This document shows positions 17,979 to 25,747 of a stretch of DNA of 64,000 bases, in pieces. The position numbers and the translations under genes are program-made. Within the stretch, counting starts at the first letter, position 1. Each line of letters begins with the position of its first letter. The notes beneath the pieces were generated by a model. It saw only the letters and a program-made list of their open reading frames with translations. It did not search any database and was not told the DNA's origin. The stretch lies in contig NZ_CP020700.1 of assembly GCF_003932715.1 (NCBI RefSeq), forward strand, positions 6,222,501-6,286,500, given 5' to 3'. The DNA comes from Streptomyces tsukubensis (GTDB taxonomy: Bacteria > Actinomycetota > Actinomycetes > Streptomycetales > Streptomycetaceae).

Positions 17979-19061
17979 ATGATGCAACTGACGGAAATAA
18001 GCGGACTTGCGCGGTATGTCAATGAGGACTGGCAGTCGCCGGTGGCCGATGCCGTCGCCGCCCGGTGGGGGATCGCCCCCGGGGTCGCGCGCTGGTGGCG
18101 GTCGAGCGCCTCGCACGTGTTCGTCGTCCCCGGCACCCCGGAACCGGACACCGCCCGGTATCTGCGGTTCGTACCCGAACGGTACGCGGCCTACGGGCGG
18201 TTCGGGACGATCGCCGCCCTGATGGACCGGCTGCACGACAGCGGTCTGGCGCTCGCCCCGCCGGTCAGGTCCGCCGGGGGCCGCCTCGTGGAGACCGTGG
18301 AGACACCGATCGGGACCGTACGCGCCATGTGCCTCACCGAGGCACCCGGCGAGGAGACCGGAGTCGAGGAGCTGACCGTGGCGCAGGCACGGGCCTGGGG
18401 CGCCCTCCTCGCGGACACCCACCGGCACGCCGCCGCACTGGACCCGGGGGTGACCGGCGCGCTGCCGCGTCCGCTCGACACGATCGCCGGAGCGGCCCGC
18501 CTCTATGCGGACGACACCGAACTCGCCGCGGCCGTCACGGAGCTGGCCGCCCGCCTTGCCGGTCTGGCCCGCGATCCGGAGGTGTACGGCGTGGTCCACG
18601 GCGACTTCGAACTGGACAACCCCGCCTGGGAGAACGGGACCGCGACCGCCTTCGACTTCGACGAGGCCGCGCTCTCCTGGTACGCGGCGGATATCGCCCA
18701 TGCGGTCCGGGACCTCACCGACGAAGGCCGCTCCGACCCGGCCCGAGCCGGGCTTCTCGACTCGTTCCTGGCCGGCTACCGAGAGGTCCGGCCCCTGCCC
18801 GGGGCCGGACCGGACGAACTGCTCCTGTTCGCGGGCGCCAACGCGGCCCGCAGCCTGGTCGAGCTGCATCCCGTGTTCGCGACCCTCGACGAAGGCCGCC
18901 CCGACGACCTCGACGGGCTCCGGGCGGATCTGGCCGGACACCGCGACGAGCAGCGCCGCATCGTCATCGCCGCCGCGGGCCTGCCTCCGGCGGCCGCCGA
19001 CGCCCGCCGTCCCCACCCCCCGTGGGGGAACGGCGGGCGTCCGGGCGGGTTCAGCCGTTGA
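17979..19061 (+). CDS. Aminoglycoside phosphotransferase-fold kinase
   Basis: About 360 residues; an ATG at 17982 and GTG at 17970 are alternative starts. The APH/choline-kinase fold is shown by the catalytic loop VVHGDFELDNPAWENG and the metal-binding ATAFDFDEA. The N-lobe (ARYLRFVPERYAAYG) is divergent. Substrate cannot be told from sequence: APH-fold enzymes phosphorylate antibiotics, homoserine, choline or other small molecules. Its 3' end overlaps by 11 bp the end of the convergent UvrA-like resistance gene, which makes a self-protection role possible but unproven. Confidence 0.85.
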   Translation: MMQLTEISGLARYVNEDWQSPVADAVAARWGIAPGVARWWRSSASHVFVVPGTPEPDTARYLRFVPERYAAYGRFGTIAALMDRLHDSGLALAPPVRSAGGRLVETVETPIGTVRAMCLTEAPGEETGVEELTVAQARAWGALLADTHRHAAALDPGVTGALPRPLDTIAGAARLYADDTELAAAVTELAARLAGLARDPEVYGVVHGDFELDNPAWENGTATAFDFDEAALSWYAADIAHAVRDLTDEGRSDPARAGLLDSFLAGYREVRPLPGAGPDELLLFAGANAARSLVELHPVFATLDEGRPDDLDGLRADLAGHRDEQRRIVIAAAGLPPAAADARRPHPPWGNGGRPGGFSR

Positions 19062-21372
19062 CGTACGACCCGAGGTGGCGGGCCGTCAGGGTGTCCCCGG
19101 CGGTGACGAGTTCGCGGGGGGTGCCGGTGAAGACGACCTGGCCGCCGTCGTGACCCCCGCCGGGGCCGATGTCGATGATCCAATCGGCGTGGGCCATGAC
19201 GGCGAGGTGGTGTTCGATCACGATGACCGAGTTCCCGGTGTCCACCAGCCGGTCCAGCAGCGCCAGCAGTTTGTCCACGTCCGCGAGGTGGAGACCGGTC
19301 GTGGGCTCGTCGAGGATGTACGTGGACGATTTCTCGGCCATGTGGATGGCCAGCTTCAGCCGCTGGCGCTCACCGCCGGAGAGGGTGTTCAGCGGCTGGC
19401 CGAGGCGGACGTAGCCCAGCCCGACGTCATGGAGCCGGCCGAGGACGGTACGGGCCTGGCCGGAGACGAAGAAGCCGTGCGCCTCCGCGATCGGCATCTC
19501 CAGCACCTCGCTGATGTTCTTGCCGCGCAGGGTGTAGGTCAGGACCTCCGGGGTGTACCGCTTGCCCTCGCACTGCTCGCAGACCGAGGCGACCCCGGCC
19601 ATCATCGCCAGGTCCGTGTAGACGAGGCCGACACCGTTGCAGCCCGCGCAGGCCCCCTCCGAGTTGGCGCTGAACAGGGCGGCCTTGACGCCGTTCGCCT
19701 TGGCGAAGGCGTTGCGGATCGGGGCGAGCAGCCCCGTGTAGGTCGCCGGATTGGAGCGGCGCGAACCCCGGATCGGGGACTGGTCGGCGACGACCACGCC
19801 CTCCCGGTGGGAGAGATGGCCGTGGATCAGGGAGCTCTTCCCCGAGCCCGCGACCCCCGTGACCACCGCGAGGACCCCCAGCGGGACGTCCACGGAGACG
19901 TTCTTGAGGTTGTGGAGGGTGGCGTTCTCGATGGAGAGCTTGCCCTTCGGCGTCCTGACGGTCTCCCGCAGGGCCGCCCGGTGGCCCAGATGGCGGCCGG
20001 TGAGGGTGCCGGACGTACGCAGCCCGGCGACATCGCCCGCGTACCCGATCAGCCCGCCTTCGGTGCCCGCGCCGGGCCCGAGGTCGACCACATGGTCGGC
20101 GATGGCGATGACCTCGGGCTTGTGCTCGACGACGAGGACCGTGTTGCCCTTGTCCCGCAGCCGGACGAGCAGACCGTTCATCCGCTGGATGTCATGGGGG
20201 TGGAGACCGATCGTGGGCTCGTCGAAGACATAGGTGACATCGCTGAGCGGGGAGCCCAGATGCCGGACCATCTTCACCCGCTGGGCCTCGCCGCCGGAGA
20301 GACTGGAGGAGGTGCGGTCGATGCTGAGGTAGCCGAGGCCGATCTCGACCAGCGAGTCGAGGAGTCCGTGCAGACTGCCGAGCAGCGGGGCCACGGCCGG
20401 GGCGTCCAGCTTCCGCACCCACTCCGCGAGGTCGCTGATCTGGAGCGCCGAGCACTCGGCGATGTTCAGACCGCCGATCCGGCAGGAGAGCGCGGCCTCG
20501 TTGAGCCGGGCGCCGCCGCAGTCGGGGCAGGTGCGGAAGACGACGGCGCGGTCGACGAAGGCGCGGATATGGGACTGCATCGCCGCCCGGTCCTTGGCGA
20601 GGTACGTCCGCTTGATACGGGTGATCAGGCCCTCGTACGTCAGCGTGCTGGTGTCGACCTTGACCTTGGTGAGCGGCCGGTGGAGGAGATCGGACAGCTC
20701 GGTCTCGTCGAAGTCGCCGACCTTCTTGTCCGGATCGTAGAAGCCGGAACCCGCCATCACCTTCCACTGCCAGGAGTCGACGGGGAAGCCGGGGACCAGG
20801 ATCGCGCCCTCGTTGAGGGACTTCGACCGGTCCACGACCTCGTCGACGTCGACGTCGGAGACCCGGCCGATGCCCTCGCAGCCCGGGCACATGCCTTCGG
20901 CGTTGTTGAAGCCGAAGTGGTGGGAGGGGCCGACATACGGTTCACCGAGCCGGCTGAAGACGATCCGCAGCATGGTGTACGCGTCGGTCGCGGTGCCGAC
21001 CGTGGAGCGCGAGTTGGCGCCCATGCGCTCCTGGTCGACGACGATCGCGGCGCTGAGGTTCCGCAGCGCGTCCACCTCCGGACGGCCCACCGACGGCATG
21101 AACGACTGGATGAAGCTGGTGTACGTCTCGTTGATCAGGCGCTGGGACTCGGCCGCGATCGTGCCGAAGACCAGGGAGGACTTCCCGGAACCCGAGACGC
21201 CCGTGAAGACCGTGAGGCGCCGCTTCGGAATGTCCACGGAGACGTCGCGCAGATTGTTCTCACGGGCCCCGCGCACCTCGATGACGTCATGGCTGTCGGC
21301 GAGCGGGACATTGCCGGGGCCGGTCCCGTCGGGGCTGCTGCTGTGCTGGTGGAACGTGCCGTCGGCGGGCAT
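19051..21372 (-). CDS. UvrA-like ABC protein, DrrC-type drug resistance
   Basis: 773 residues from the ATG at 21372 (GAGGAGAG upstream), shorter than housekeeping UvrA (about 950). Two ABC modules carry GVSGSGKSS and GVAGSGKSS, two signatures LSGGEAQR and LSGGERQR, and DEPT motifs at both Walker B sites. Zinc-type cysteine clusters are present (CPGCEGIG, CPDCGG, CAGCNGVG/CEQCEGKRY). Such UvrA2 proteins (DrrC in the daunorubicin cluster, for example) are thought to remove intercalating drugs from DNA. It is soluble with no membrane segments. It stands beside an APH-fold gene and upstream of a phosphopantetheinyl transferase. Confidence 0.92.
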   Translation of the reverse strand: MPADGTFHQHSSSPDGTGPGNVPLADSHDVIEVRGARENNLRDVSVDIPKRRLTVFTGVSGSGKSSLVFGTIAAESQRLINETYTSFIQSFMPSVGRPEVDALRNLSAAIVVDQERMGANSRSTVGTATDAYTMLRIVFSRLGEPYVGPSHHFGFNNAEGMCPGCEGIGRVSDVDVDEVVDRSKSLNEGAILVPGFPVDSWQWKVMAGSGFYDPDKKVGDFDETELSDLLHRPLTKVKVDTSTLTYEGLITRIKRTYLAKDRAAMQSHIRAFVDRAVVFRTCPDCGGARLNEAALSCRIGGLNIAECSALQISDLAEWVRKLDAPAVAPLLGSLHGLLDSLVEIGLGYLSIDRTSSSLSGGEAQRVKMVRHLGSPLSDVTYVFDEPTIGLHPHDIQRMNGLLVRLRDKGNTVLVVEHKPEVIAIADHVVDLGPGAGTEGGLIGYAGDVAGLRTSGTLTGRHLGHRAALRETVRTPKGKLSIENATLHNLKNVSVDVPLGVLAVVTGVAGSGKSSLIHGHLSHREGVVVADQSPIRGSRRSNPATYTGLLAPIRNAFAKANGVKAALFSANSEGACAGCNGVGLVYTDLAMMAGVASVCEQCEGKRYTPEVLTYTLRGKNISEVLEMPIAEAHGFFVSGQARTVLGRLHDVGLGYVRLGQPLNTLSGGERQRLKLAIHMAEKSSTYILDEPTTGLHLADVDKLLALLDRLVDTGNSVIVIEHHLAVMAHADWIIDIGPGGGHDGGQVVFTGTPRELVTAGDTLTARHLGSYVNG

Positions 21373-21468
21373 GGCTGGACTCTCCTCGGGCTGGGCAGGG
21401 GAGCGCACGGGGCGGCGGCGGCGGGCCGGGCCCGCGGCGCTCGGAAACCTTTACTCTACCCTCATTGG

Positions 21469-21479
21469 ATACACTGTAC
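21469..21479. promoter_or_regulatory. Near-palindrome upstream of the UvrA-like gene
   Basis: GTACA-G-TGTAT in an unusually A/T-rich stretch (21449-21485) about 100 nt before the UvrA-like start. It has the size of a TetR-type half-site pair, but no regulator gene is adjacent. Confidence 0.35.
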
Positions 21480-21543
21480 GCAGATCATGGCGGGCCGCAT
21501 CCGGACCGGCGGAGCGCAGGCGCCGGGGATGCTCCTGCAGGCG

Positions 21544-22275
21544 TCAGGAGTCCTGGAGCAGGATGTCGCCGTCCTTGGAGCGGAGCGTGATCCCGTGGCG
21601 GGCGGCCGGGTCATGGGCCATGTCGACGTCCGTATCGCCGCCTTCGGAGGCCACCGACACCTTGTAGCGCCCCTTCGGGACGCGCAGGTTGATCCGGCCG
21701 CCGTCCGTGCGGACCGTCGCGGAGACCGGGGTGCGGGCCGTCAGATGGACCGTGCCGTCCGTGGCCTGGGCCCGGACCGGGCCGCCCTTGATGTTCCGCC
21801 CGGTGATCCGGCCCTTCCCGGTCACCACCTCGACCGCCCCGGTGACGCCGTTCATCTCGATACGGCCCGAGCCCGTCGTCACCCGGACCGCGCCGACCTG
21901 CGAGAGCTTGACCGTACCGCCGGAGACCTTGCCGCGGACGGGGGTGCCTTCGGGCACCTCCACCTCGTACTCGGCCGTACAGTCCTTGCCGCAGCCGCCG
22001 AGGACCAGAACGCCGTTCTCGACGCGGTACGTCGGCTTCTTCGGCCGGTCGCCCTTGTAGTCGACGCGGCGCTCCAGGGTGAGCGGGGCGCTGCCCTTGC
22101 GGCCCCGGACGGTGACATCGCCGGAGCCGTCCAGCAGCACCGAGTTGATCTTCCCGGAGAGGGTCGTGTTGTCGTCGAAGCTGTCGCCCCGGGTCATACC
22201 GCAGCCCGACAGCCCGGTCGTCACCACCCCGGCCACCGCCACCAGCGCGATCCGGCGCAGTCGCCGACGACGCAT
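21544..22275 (-). CDS. DUF4097-type lipoprotein
   Basis: 243 residues. A basic start and hydrophobic segment end in GLSGC (Cys25), a lipobox. The rest is a run of short beta-strands with G-x-G turns (SGDVTVRG, TGSGRIEMNG, GKGRITGR, TDGGRINLRVPKG, SKDGDILL), the right-handed beta-helix pattern of DUF4097 'adhesin' proteins. These are exported in actinobacteria and linked to envelope stress loci in some Gram-positives; function is not established. Monocistronic. Confidence 0.88.
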   Translation of the reverse strand: MRRRRLRRIALVAVAGVVTTGLSGCGMTRGDSFDDNTTLSGKINSVLLDGSGDVTVRGRKGSAPLTLERRVDYKGDRPKKPTYRVENGVLVLGGCGKDCTAEYEVEVPEGTPVRGKVSGGTVKLSQVGAVRVTTGSGRIEMNGVTGAVEVVTGKGRITGRNIKGGPVRAQATDGTVHLTARTPVSATVRTDGGRINLRVPKGRYKVSVASEGGDTDVDMAHDPAARHGITLRSKDGDILLQDS

Positions 22276-22432
22276 GAACGTCCCCCGTCCCCTCGGTCAA
22301 CGGCCCCTTTGCCGGGGCCTGTTCGGCGCCGCGGGGACCTCCCTGTCCGACGCTACCGTGCCCGCCGCCGGACTGCCACGGTGCAGGTCCCGAGGGCGGG
22401 GCGGGACGGTGAAGAGACTGGCTAGGGGGCGC

Positions 22433-22444
22433 CTAGGGGTGTCG
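22433..22444 (+). promoter_or_regulatory. CTAGGGGTGTCG box before the PPTase gene
   Basis: The word TAGGGGTGTC recurs at 25511-25520 upstream of the LAL regulator, and TTAGGGGTGCC in inverse sense at 30467-30479. It is preceded by a CTAGG/CCTAG inverted repeat and lies about 85 nt before the PPTase start. Candidate activator box. Confidence 0.35.
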
Positions 22445-22528
22445 CACCCGTGGCGGCGCTGCTTACCGTGCTGGAGATTGCCCGTGGAGGACGATCGGCC
22501 GGGCACCGGAACATCGGGGAAGCTGCTG

Positions 22529-23203
22529 ATGATCGAACGGATACTGCCCGACAGCGTGATCGCGTACGAGACGCTGACGGACCCGCCGGACGCGGTGCTC
22601 CTCCCCGAGGAGGAGGCCCTCGTCCGGGGAGCCGTGCCCAAACGGCGCGACGAGTTCAGGACCGGCCGCCACTGCGCCCGCCGGGCGCTCGCGGGACTCG
22701 GCTTCGCGGATCAGCCTCTGCTCCGCGGGCCCAAGGGTGCCCCCTTGTGGCCCGAGACGGTGGCCGGGAGCATTACGCACTGCGACGGATACCGGGCGGC
22801 AGCCGTCGCCCTGACCGAGGACGTCGTCTCCCTCGGTATCGACGCCGAACCCAACCAGCCCCTGCCCGAAGGGGTCCTGGAGGCGGTGGCGCTGCCGGAG
22901 GAGCAGGTCCGCATCAAGGAGCTGCTCCGCGGCCGGCCCGATGTGCGCTGGGACCGGCTGCTGTTCAGCGCCAAGGAGTGCATCTACAAGACCTGGTACC
23001 CGATCACCCGCCGCCCGCTGGGGTTCGAGGAGGCGACCGTCGACATCGACCCCGTCGGAGGCGGGTTCACCGCACGACTGGCGGACCGCAGCGTCCGCGG
23101 CGTCCCGGGCGCTCCCCGGGAGTTCACCGGCCGCTGGACGGCCGGTGGCGGGCTGGTCCTCGCCGCGATCGTCCGGCCCGCCGGGCACCGAACCGGAGCC
23201 TGA
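22529..23203 (+). CDS. Sfp/EntD-type 4'-phosphopantetheinyl transferase
   Basis: 224 residues from the ATG at 22529 (GGGGAAG upstream). Catalytic signatures: GIDAE at about 103-107 (Mg and CoA binding) and WDRLLFSAKECIYKTWYP around residue 149, the EntD-like form of the (W/F)xxKE motif. GSITHC upstream is the third conserved block. It moves phosphopantetheine from CoA onto carrier proteins of PKS, NRPS or fatty acid synthesis. Followed by a DUF5988 gene on the same strand and then by a convergent type II thioesterase. Confidence 0.93.
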   Translation: MIERILPDSVIAYETLTDPPDAVLLPEEEALVRGAVPKRRDEFRTGRHCARRALAGLGFADQPLLRGPKGAPLWPETVAGSITHCDGYRAAAVALTEDVVSLGIDAEPNQPLPEGVLEAVALPEEQVRIKELLRGRPDVRWDRLLFSAKECIYKTWYPITRRPLGFEEATVDIDPVGGGFTARLADRSVRGVPGAPREFTGRWTAGGGLVLAAIVRPAGHRTGA

Positions 23204-23266
23204 TCGTCCGTCCCCGGCGGACGGCGCCGGAATCCCTCGACGCACAGCCCAGGAAGGAGCACCGCC

Positions 23267-23485
23267 GTGAGCCCGACCGAGCCGAATGTGGTTCTACGGG
23301 GCGGAACCTCGCCCTATCTCCCCGAAGTCCAGCGCATCCGCCGCGTGTCCGACACGGACGACACCCTGAAGCTGCTGCTGGGCAACCGCTACGAGCACTT
23401 CGAGCCCACCGGCGAGAGCGAACTCCACCAGGGCGTCGCGCTCCAGGTCTTCCGCTGGGTCGGGAGCACCAAGCCCGCCGAGTGA
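23267..23485 (+). CDS. DUF5988-like small protein
   Basis: 72 residues from a GTG at 23267 with AAGGAG upstream. The pattern NVVLRGG...RIRRVSDTDDTLKLLLGNRYEHFEPTG matches the DUF5988 small proteins that are common in actinobacterial PKS/NRPS clusters. No signal peptide or catalytic residues are apparent. Context (PPTase upstream, thioesterase downstream) fits a secondary-metabolism accessory role of unknown mechanism. Confidence 0.8.
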   Translation: MSPTEPNVVLRGGTSPYLPEVQRIRRVSDTDDTLKLLLGNRYEHFEPTGESELHQGVALQVFRWVGSTKPAE

Positions 23486-23491
23486 CCGGGC

Positions 23492-23533
23492 CGCCCCCGG
23501 CGCCGTACCGTCGACGGTACAGCGCCGGGGGCG
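23492..23533 (+). terminator. Hairpin after the DUF5988 gene
   Basis: 12-bp arms CGCCCCCGGCGC/GCGCCGGGGGCG around an inner GTACCGTCGACGGTAC palindrome. Confidence 0.75.
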
Positions 23534-23560
23534 CCGCGCATCCTGATGCGGTGGGACGCA

Positions 23561-23602
23561 ACGGCGGCGGCCGGAAGCCTGAAGGCTTCCGGCCGCCGCC
23601 GT
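23561..23602. terminator. Strong bidirectional terminator
   Basis: 20-bp perfect arms (23561-23580 and 23583-23602) with a 2-nt loop, just beyond the stop of the minus-strand thioesterase gene. Confidence 0.85.
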
Positions 23603-23613
23603 CCCGTGGGGGG

Positions 23614-24381
23614 TCAGTGCGCGGAACCCGCCCGATGTCCGTCCAGATGTTCGGTGATCATGGCGAGGATCTGCGGTACGCAGTCGTTCAGGTAGAAGTG
23701 GCCCCCGGGGAAGACCCGGTAGTCGAAGGCGCCCTTGGTGTGGCCCTCCCAGGCCCGCGCGTCCGCCACGGTCGCCTTGGGGTCGCTGTCGCCGATCAGC
23801 GCCGTCACCGGGCAGGTCAGCTCCCGTCCCGGACCGGGGTTGTACGTCTCCGCCGCCTTGTAGTCGTTGCGGATCGCGGGAAGGATCATCCGGAGGACGT
23901 CCTCGTCGCCCAGCAGCGACGAGTTGGTGCCCGCCAGCGCCTTGATCTCGGCCACCAGACCGTCGTCGCCCCGCTCGTGGACGGTCTCCGGGCGGAACCG
24001 GGACGGCGCTCGCCGGCCCGATACGAACACCCCGGTCGGCACCACCCCGGCGGCTTCGAGCCGCAGCGCGACCTCGTAGCCCAGCGACGCGCCCATGCTG
24101 TGGCCGAAGAGCGCGAGCGGCCGGTCCGCCCACGGCAGCACCTCCCGCGTGACCGCGTCGGCCAGTTCTTCGATGGTCGGAATGCCCGGCTCGGACATCC
24201 GGTCCTGACGGCCCGGGTACTGGACCGCGAGCACTTCGACCTTCGGTGACAGCGCCCGGGACACGGGAACGAAGTAGCTGGCCGAACCACCGGCGTGCGG
24301 CAGGCAGACCAGACGGGTCCGGGCGTCCGGCGCGGGGTGGTAGCGCCGTATCCAGAGGTCGTTGGTGGAGGGGGAGGGCAT
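23614..24381 (-). CDS. Type II thioesterase
   Basis: 255 residues, alpha/beta-hydrolase. Oxyanion region CLPHAGGSASYF, nucleophile elbow GHSMG (Ser95), acid region LIGDSDPKA and catalytic His in FPGGHFYLND follow the standard TEII order. TEIIs remove aberrant acyl groups from PKS or NRPS carrier proteins, which agrees with the nearby PPTase and DUF5988. No synthase is in the window, so the parent cluster is elsewhere or the enzyme serves several pathways. Confidence 0.93.
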   Translation of the reverse strand: MPSPSTNDLWIRRYHPAPDARTRLVCLPHAGGSASYFVPVSRALSPKVEVLAVQYPGRQDRMSEPGIPTIEELADAVTREVLPWADRPLALFGHSMGASLGYEVALRLEAAGVVPTGVFVSGRRAPSRFRPETVHERGDDGLVAEIKALAGTNSSLLGDEDVLRMILPAIRNDYKAAETYNPGPGRELTCPVTALIGDSDPKATVADARAWEGHTKGAFDYRVFPGGHFYLNDCVPQILAMITEHLDGHRAGSAH

Positions 24382-24551
24382 GGTCGAAGGGTGTCCTTTC
24401 GCTCTGCGTCAGCCCGGCGGCGGGTGCCCGCCGTGGACGGCGCCGCCCGCGCGAGGGAGACTTCCGCGGCTCCCCCCTCCCCAAGCTGCCAGGCCCCGAG
24501 GCGCCCGGACAACCCCTGCCTTCCCCTACGGGGGTGCCCGGCCGGGGGAGT

Positions 24552-25094
24552 TCAGGTCGCGTCACCCGGGGTGGCCTGCGTGATCAGGGTCAGCTCCTCG
24601 GCGAGATCACGGGCGAGTCCGTGTGCCAGTCCTTCGATGCGGACCGCCCCCGCGGCCGAAGCGGTGGTGACGATCAGGGTCGACAGCCCGAACGCCCGCT
24701 GGAGCGGCCCGCGTACGGTGTCGACGGTCTGGATGCGCGACAGCGGTGCGATCCGCCACTCCTGCCACGCCCAGCCCGCCCGGGTGAACACCGCTTCGCC
24801 GGTGGTCTCCCAGCGGTGCACCCGGTACCGCCAGGACGGCATCACGGCCGTGTAGAGCAGACCGGGCGCCGCGATCAGGACCGCCGAGAGCAGCAGCCAG
24901 AAGCGGGCCGGGGCGATCAGCAGTCCGAGCAGGGCCAGGACCAGCACCGGCGGCAGTACGCCGACCAGGGCCCGCACCGTCCACCAGGCGACCGACCGCC
25001 GGTCCACCGCATGGTTCGGCGGGCGCAGGGCGAGCCGTGCCGAAGGCCCGCCCGCGGTCGTGGGACGGGCGTCGGTCGTTGCGGGATCGGCCAT
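24552..25094 (-). CDS. bPH2 (YdbS-like) membrane protein
   Basis: 180 residues. Two membrane helices at about 38-85 (VRALVGVLPPVLVLALLGLLI, FWLLLSAVLIAAPGLLYTAV) precede a bacterial PH domain of the DUF304 type: WRYRVHRWETTGEAVFTRAGWAWQEW...PLSRIQTVDTVRGPLQRAFGLSTLIV. The family is common and functionally unassigned. It lies upstream of the thioesterase on the same strand with a 170-nt gap. Confidence 0.85.
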   Translation of the reverse strand: MADPATTDARPTTAGGPSARLALRPPNHAVDRRSVAWWTVRALVGVLPPVLVLALLGLLIAPARFWLLLSAVLIAAPGLLYTAVMPSWRYRVHRWETTGEAVFTRAGWAWQEWRIAPLSRIQTVDTVRGPLQRAFGLSTLIVTTASAAGAVRIEGLAHGLARDLAEELTLITQATPGDAT

Positions 25095-25747
25095 CGTCAG
25101 CTCCGGGAACGGGTCGCAGGGGATACCAGGGGAACGCTAAGCGGTTCGTGTCCGCAAGCGCCCGGCGCCGTACGAAGATCACCCGGAGTCACCGGCGAAA
25201 AGATCTTTACCTTCGCCGGCGGGGCCCCGGACAAGAACCAAAGGGGGGCGCAGTGAGGGGAAAGCGGGAGTTCCCGGAGCGGATCGTCCCGCCGGGGCGC
25301 TTCGATGCGGTCCCGCGGGCTTCGGCGCGACCCCCGGACGGCCACTCCGGCGGGCGCGCCGATGCCCGGTCGGACGCCCGGTCCGGCACCCTTTGCTGTC
25401 ATGACACGTCCGCGTCAACGGACCATCCGGCGCCGGACCGCGGGACATACCGTCACGACCGCTGTGACCTGCGAGGCAAAGGGTCCCGGTGGTCGGCCGC
25501 CGGAGCCCCTTAGGGGTGTCCGGAGGGTAGGGGTAAGGGTTTACAGGGGGATCCGCCTGAGGTTAGTGTGTCAATTGAGCACGGCTGCCCGAAGAAGTTT
25601 ATTCAAATTAAAGAGAACAATTAAAATTCAGTTGACGGTTGTACAGGGCAAGGCGTTGGAGATCCGTCTTGGAATGCCTGGCAGTGTACAGTCCGTTGCT
25701 GTTTCGTTTGGCCATGGTGCGGTAATGACGGGGGAAAGGCGTCGCCT
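25095..25747. other. 653-nt intergenic region, A/T-rich at its LAL side
   Basis: No convincing gene. It contains an 8-bp hairpin (25192-25219: CCGGCGAA/TTCGCCGG). A perfect palindrome CCCCT-T-AGGGG at 25506-25516 is followed by GTGTC, matching the PPTase box. Base composition falls sharply at 25555-25740, including a run of A/T around 25598-25635 and a TTGACG near 25632, the likely promoter zone of the LAL gene. The low-GC leader and the rare codons at the start of the LAL gene are consistent with tight control. Confidence 0.6.

Noticed and set aside
18505..22425. Uninterrupted 1,306-codon plus-strand frame opposite the UvrA-like gene.
   Set aside because: Composition is a mirror of the real genes (APH end, UvrA, DUF4097) and no domain is present; a high-GC artefact.
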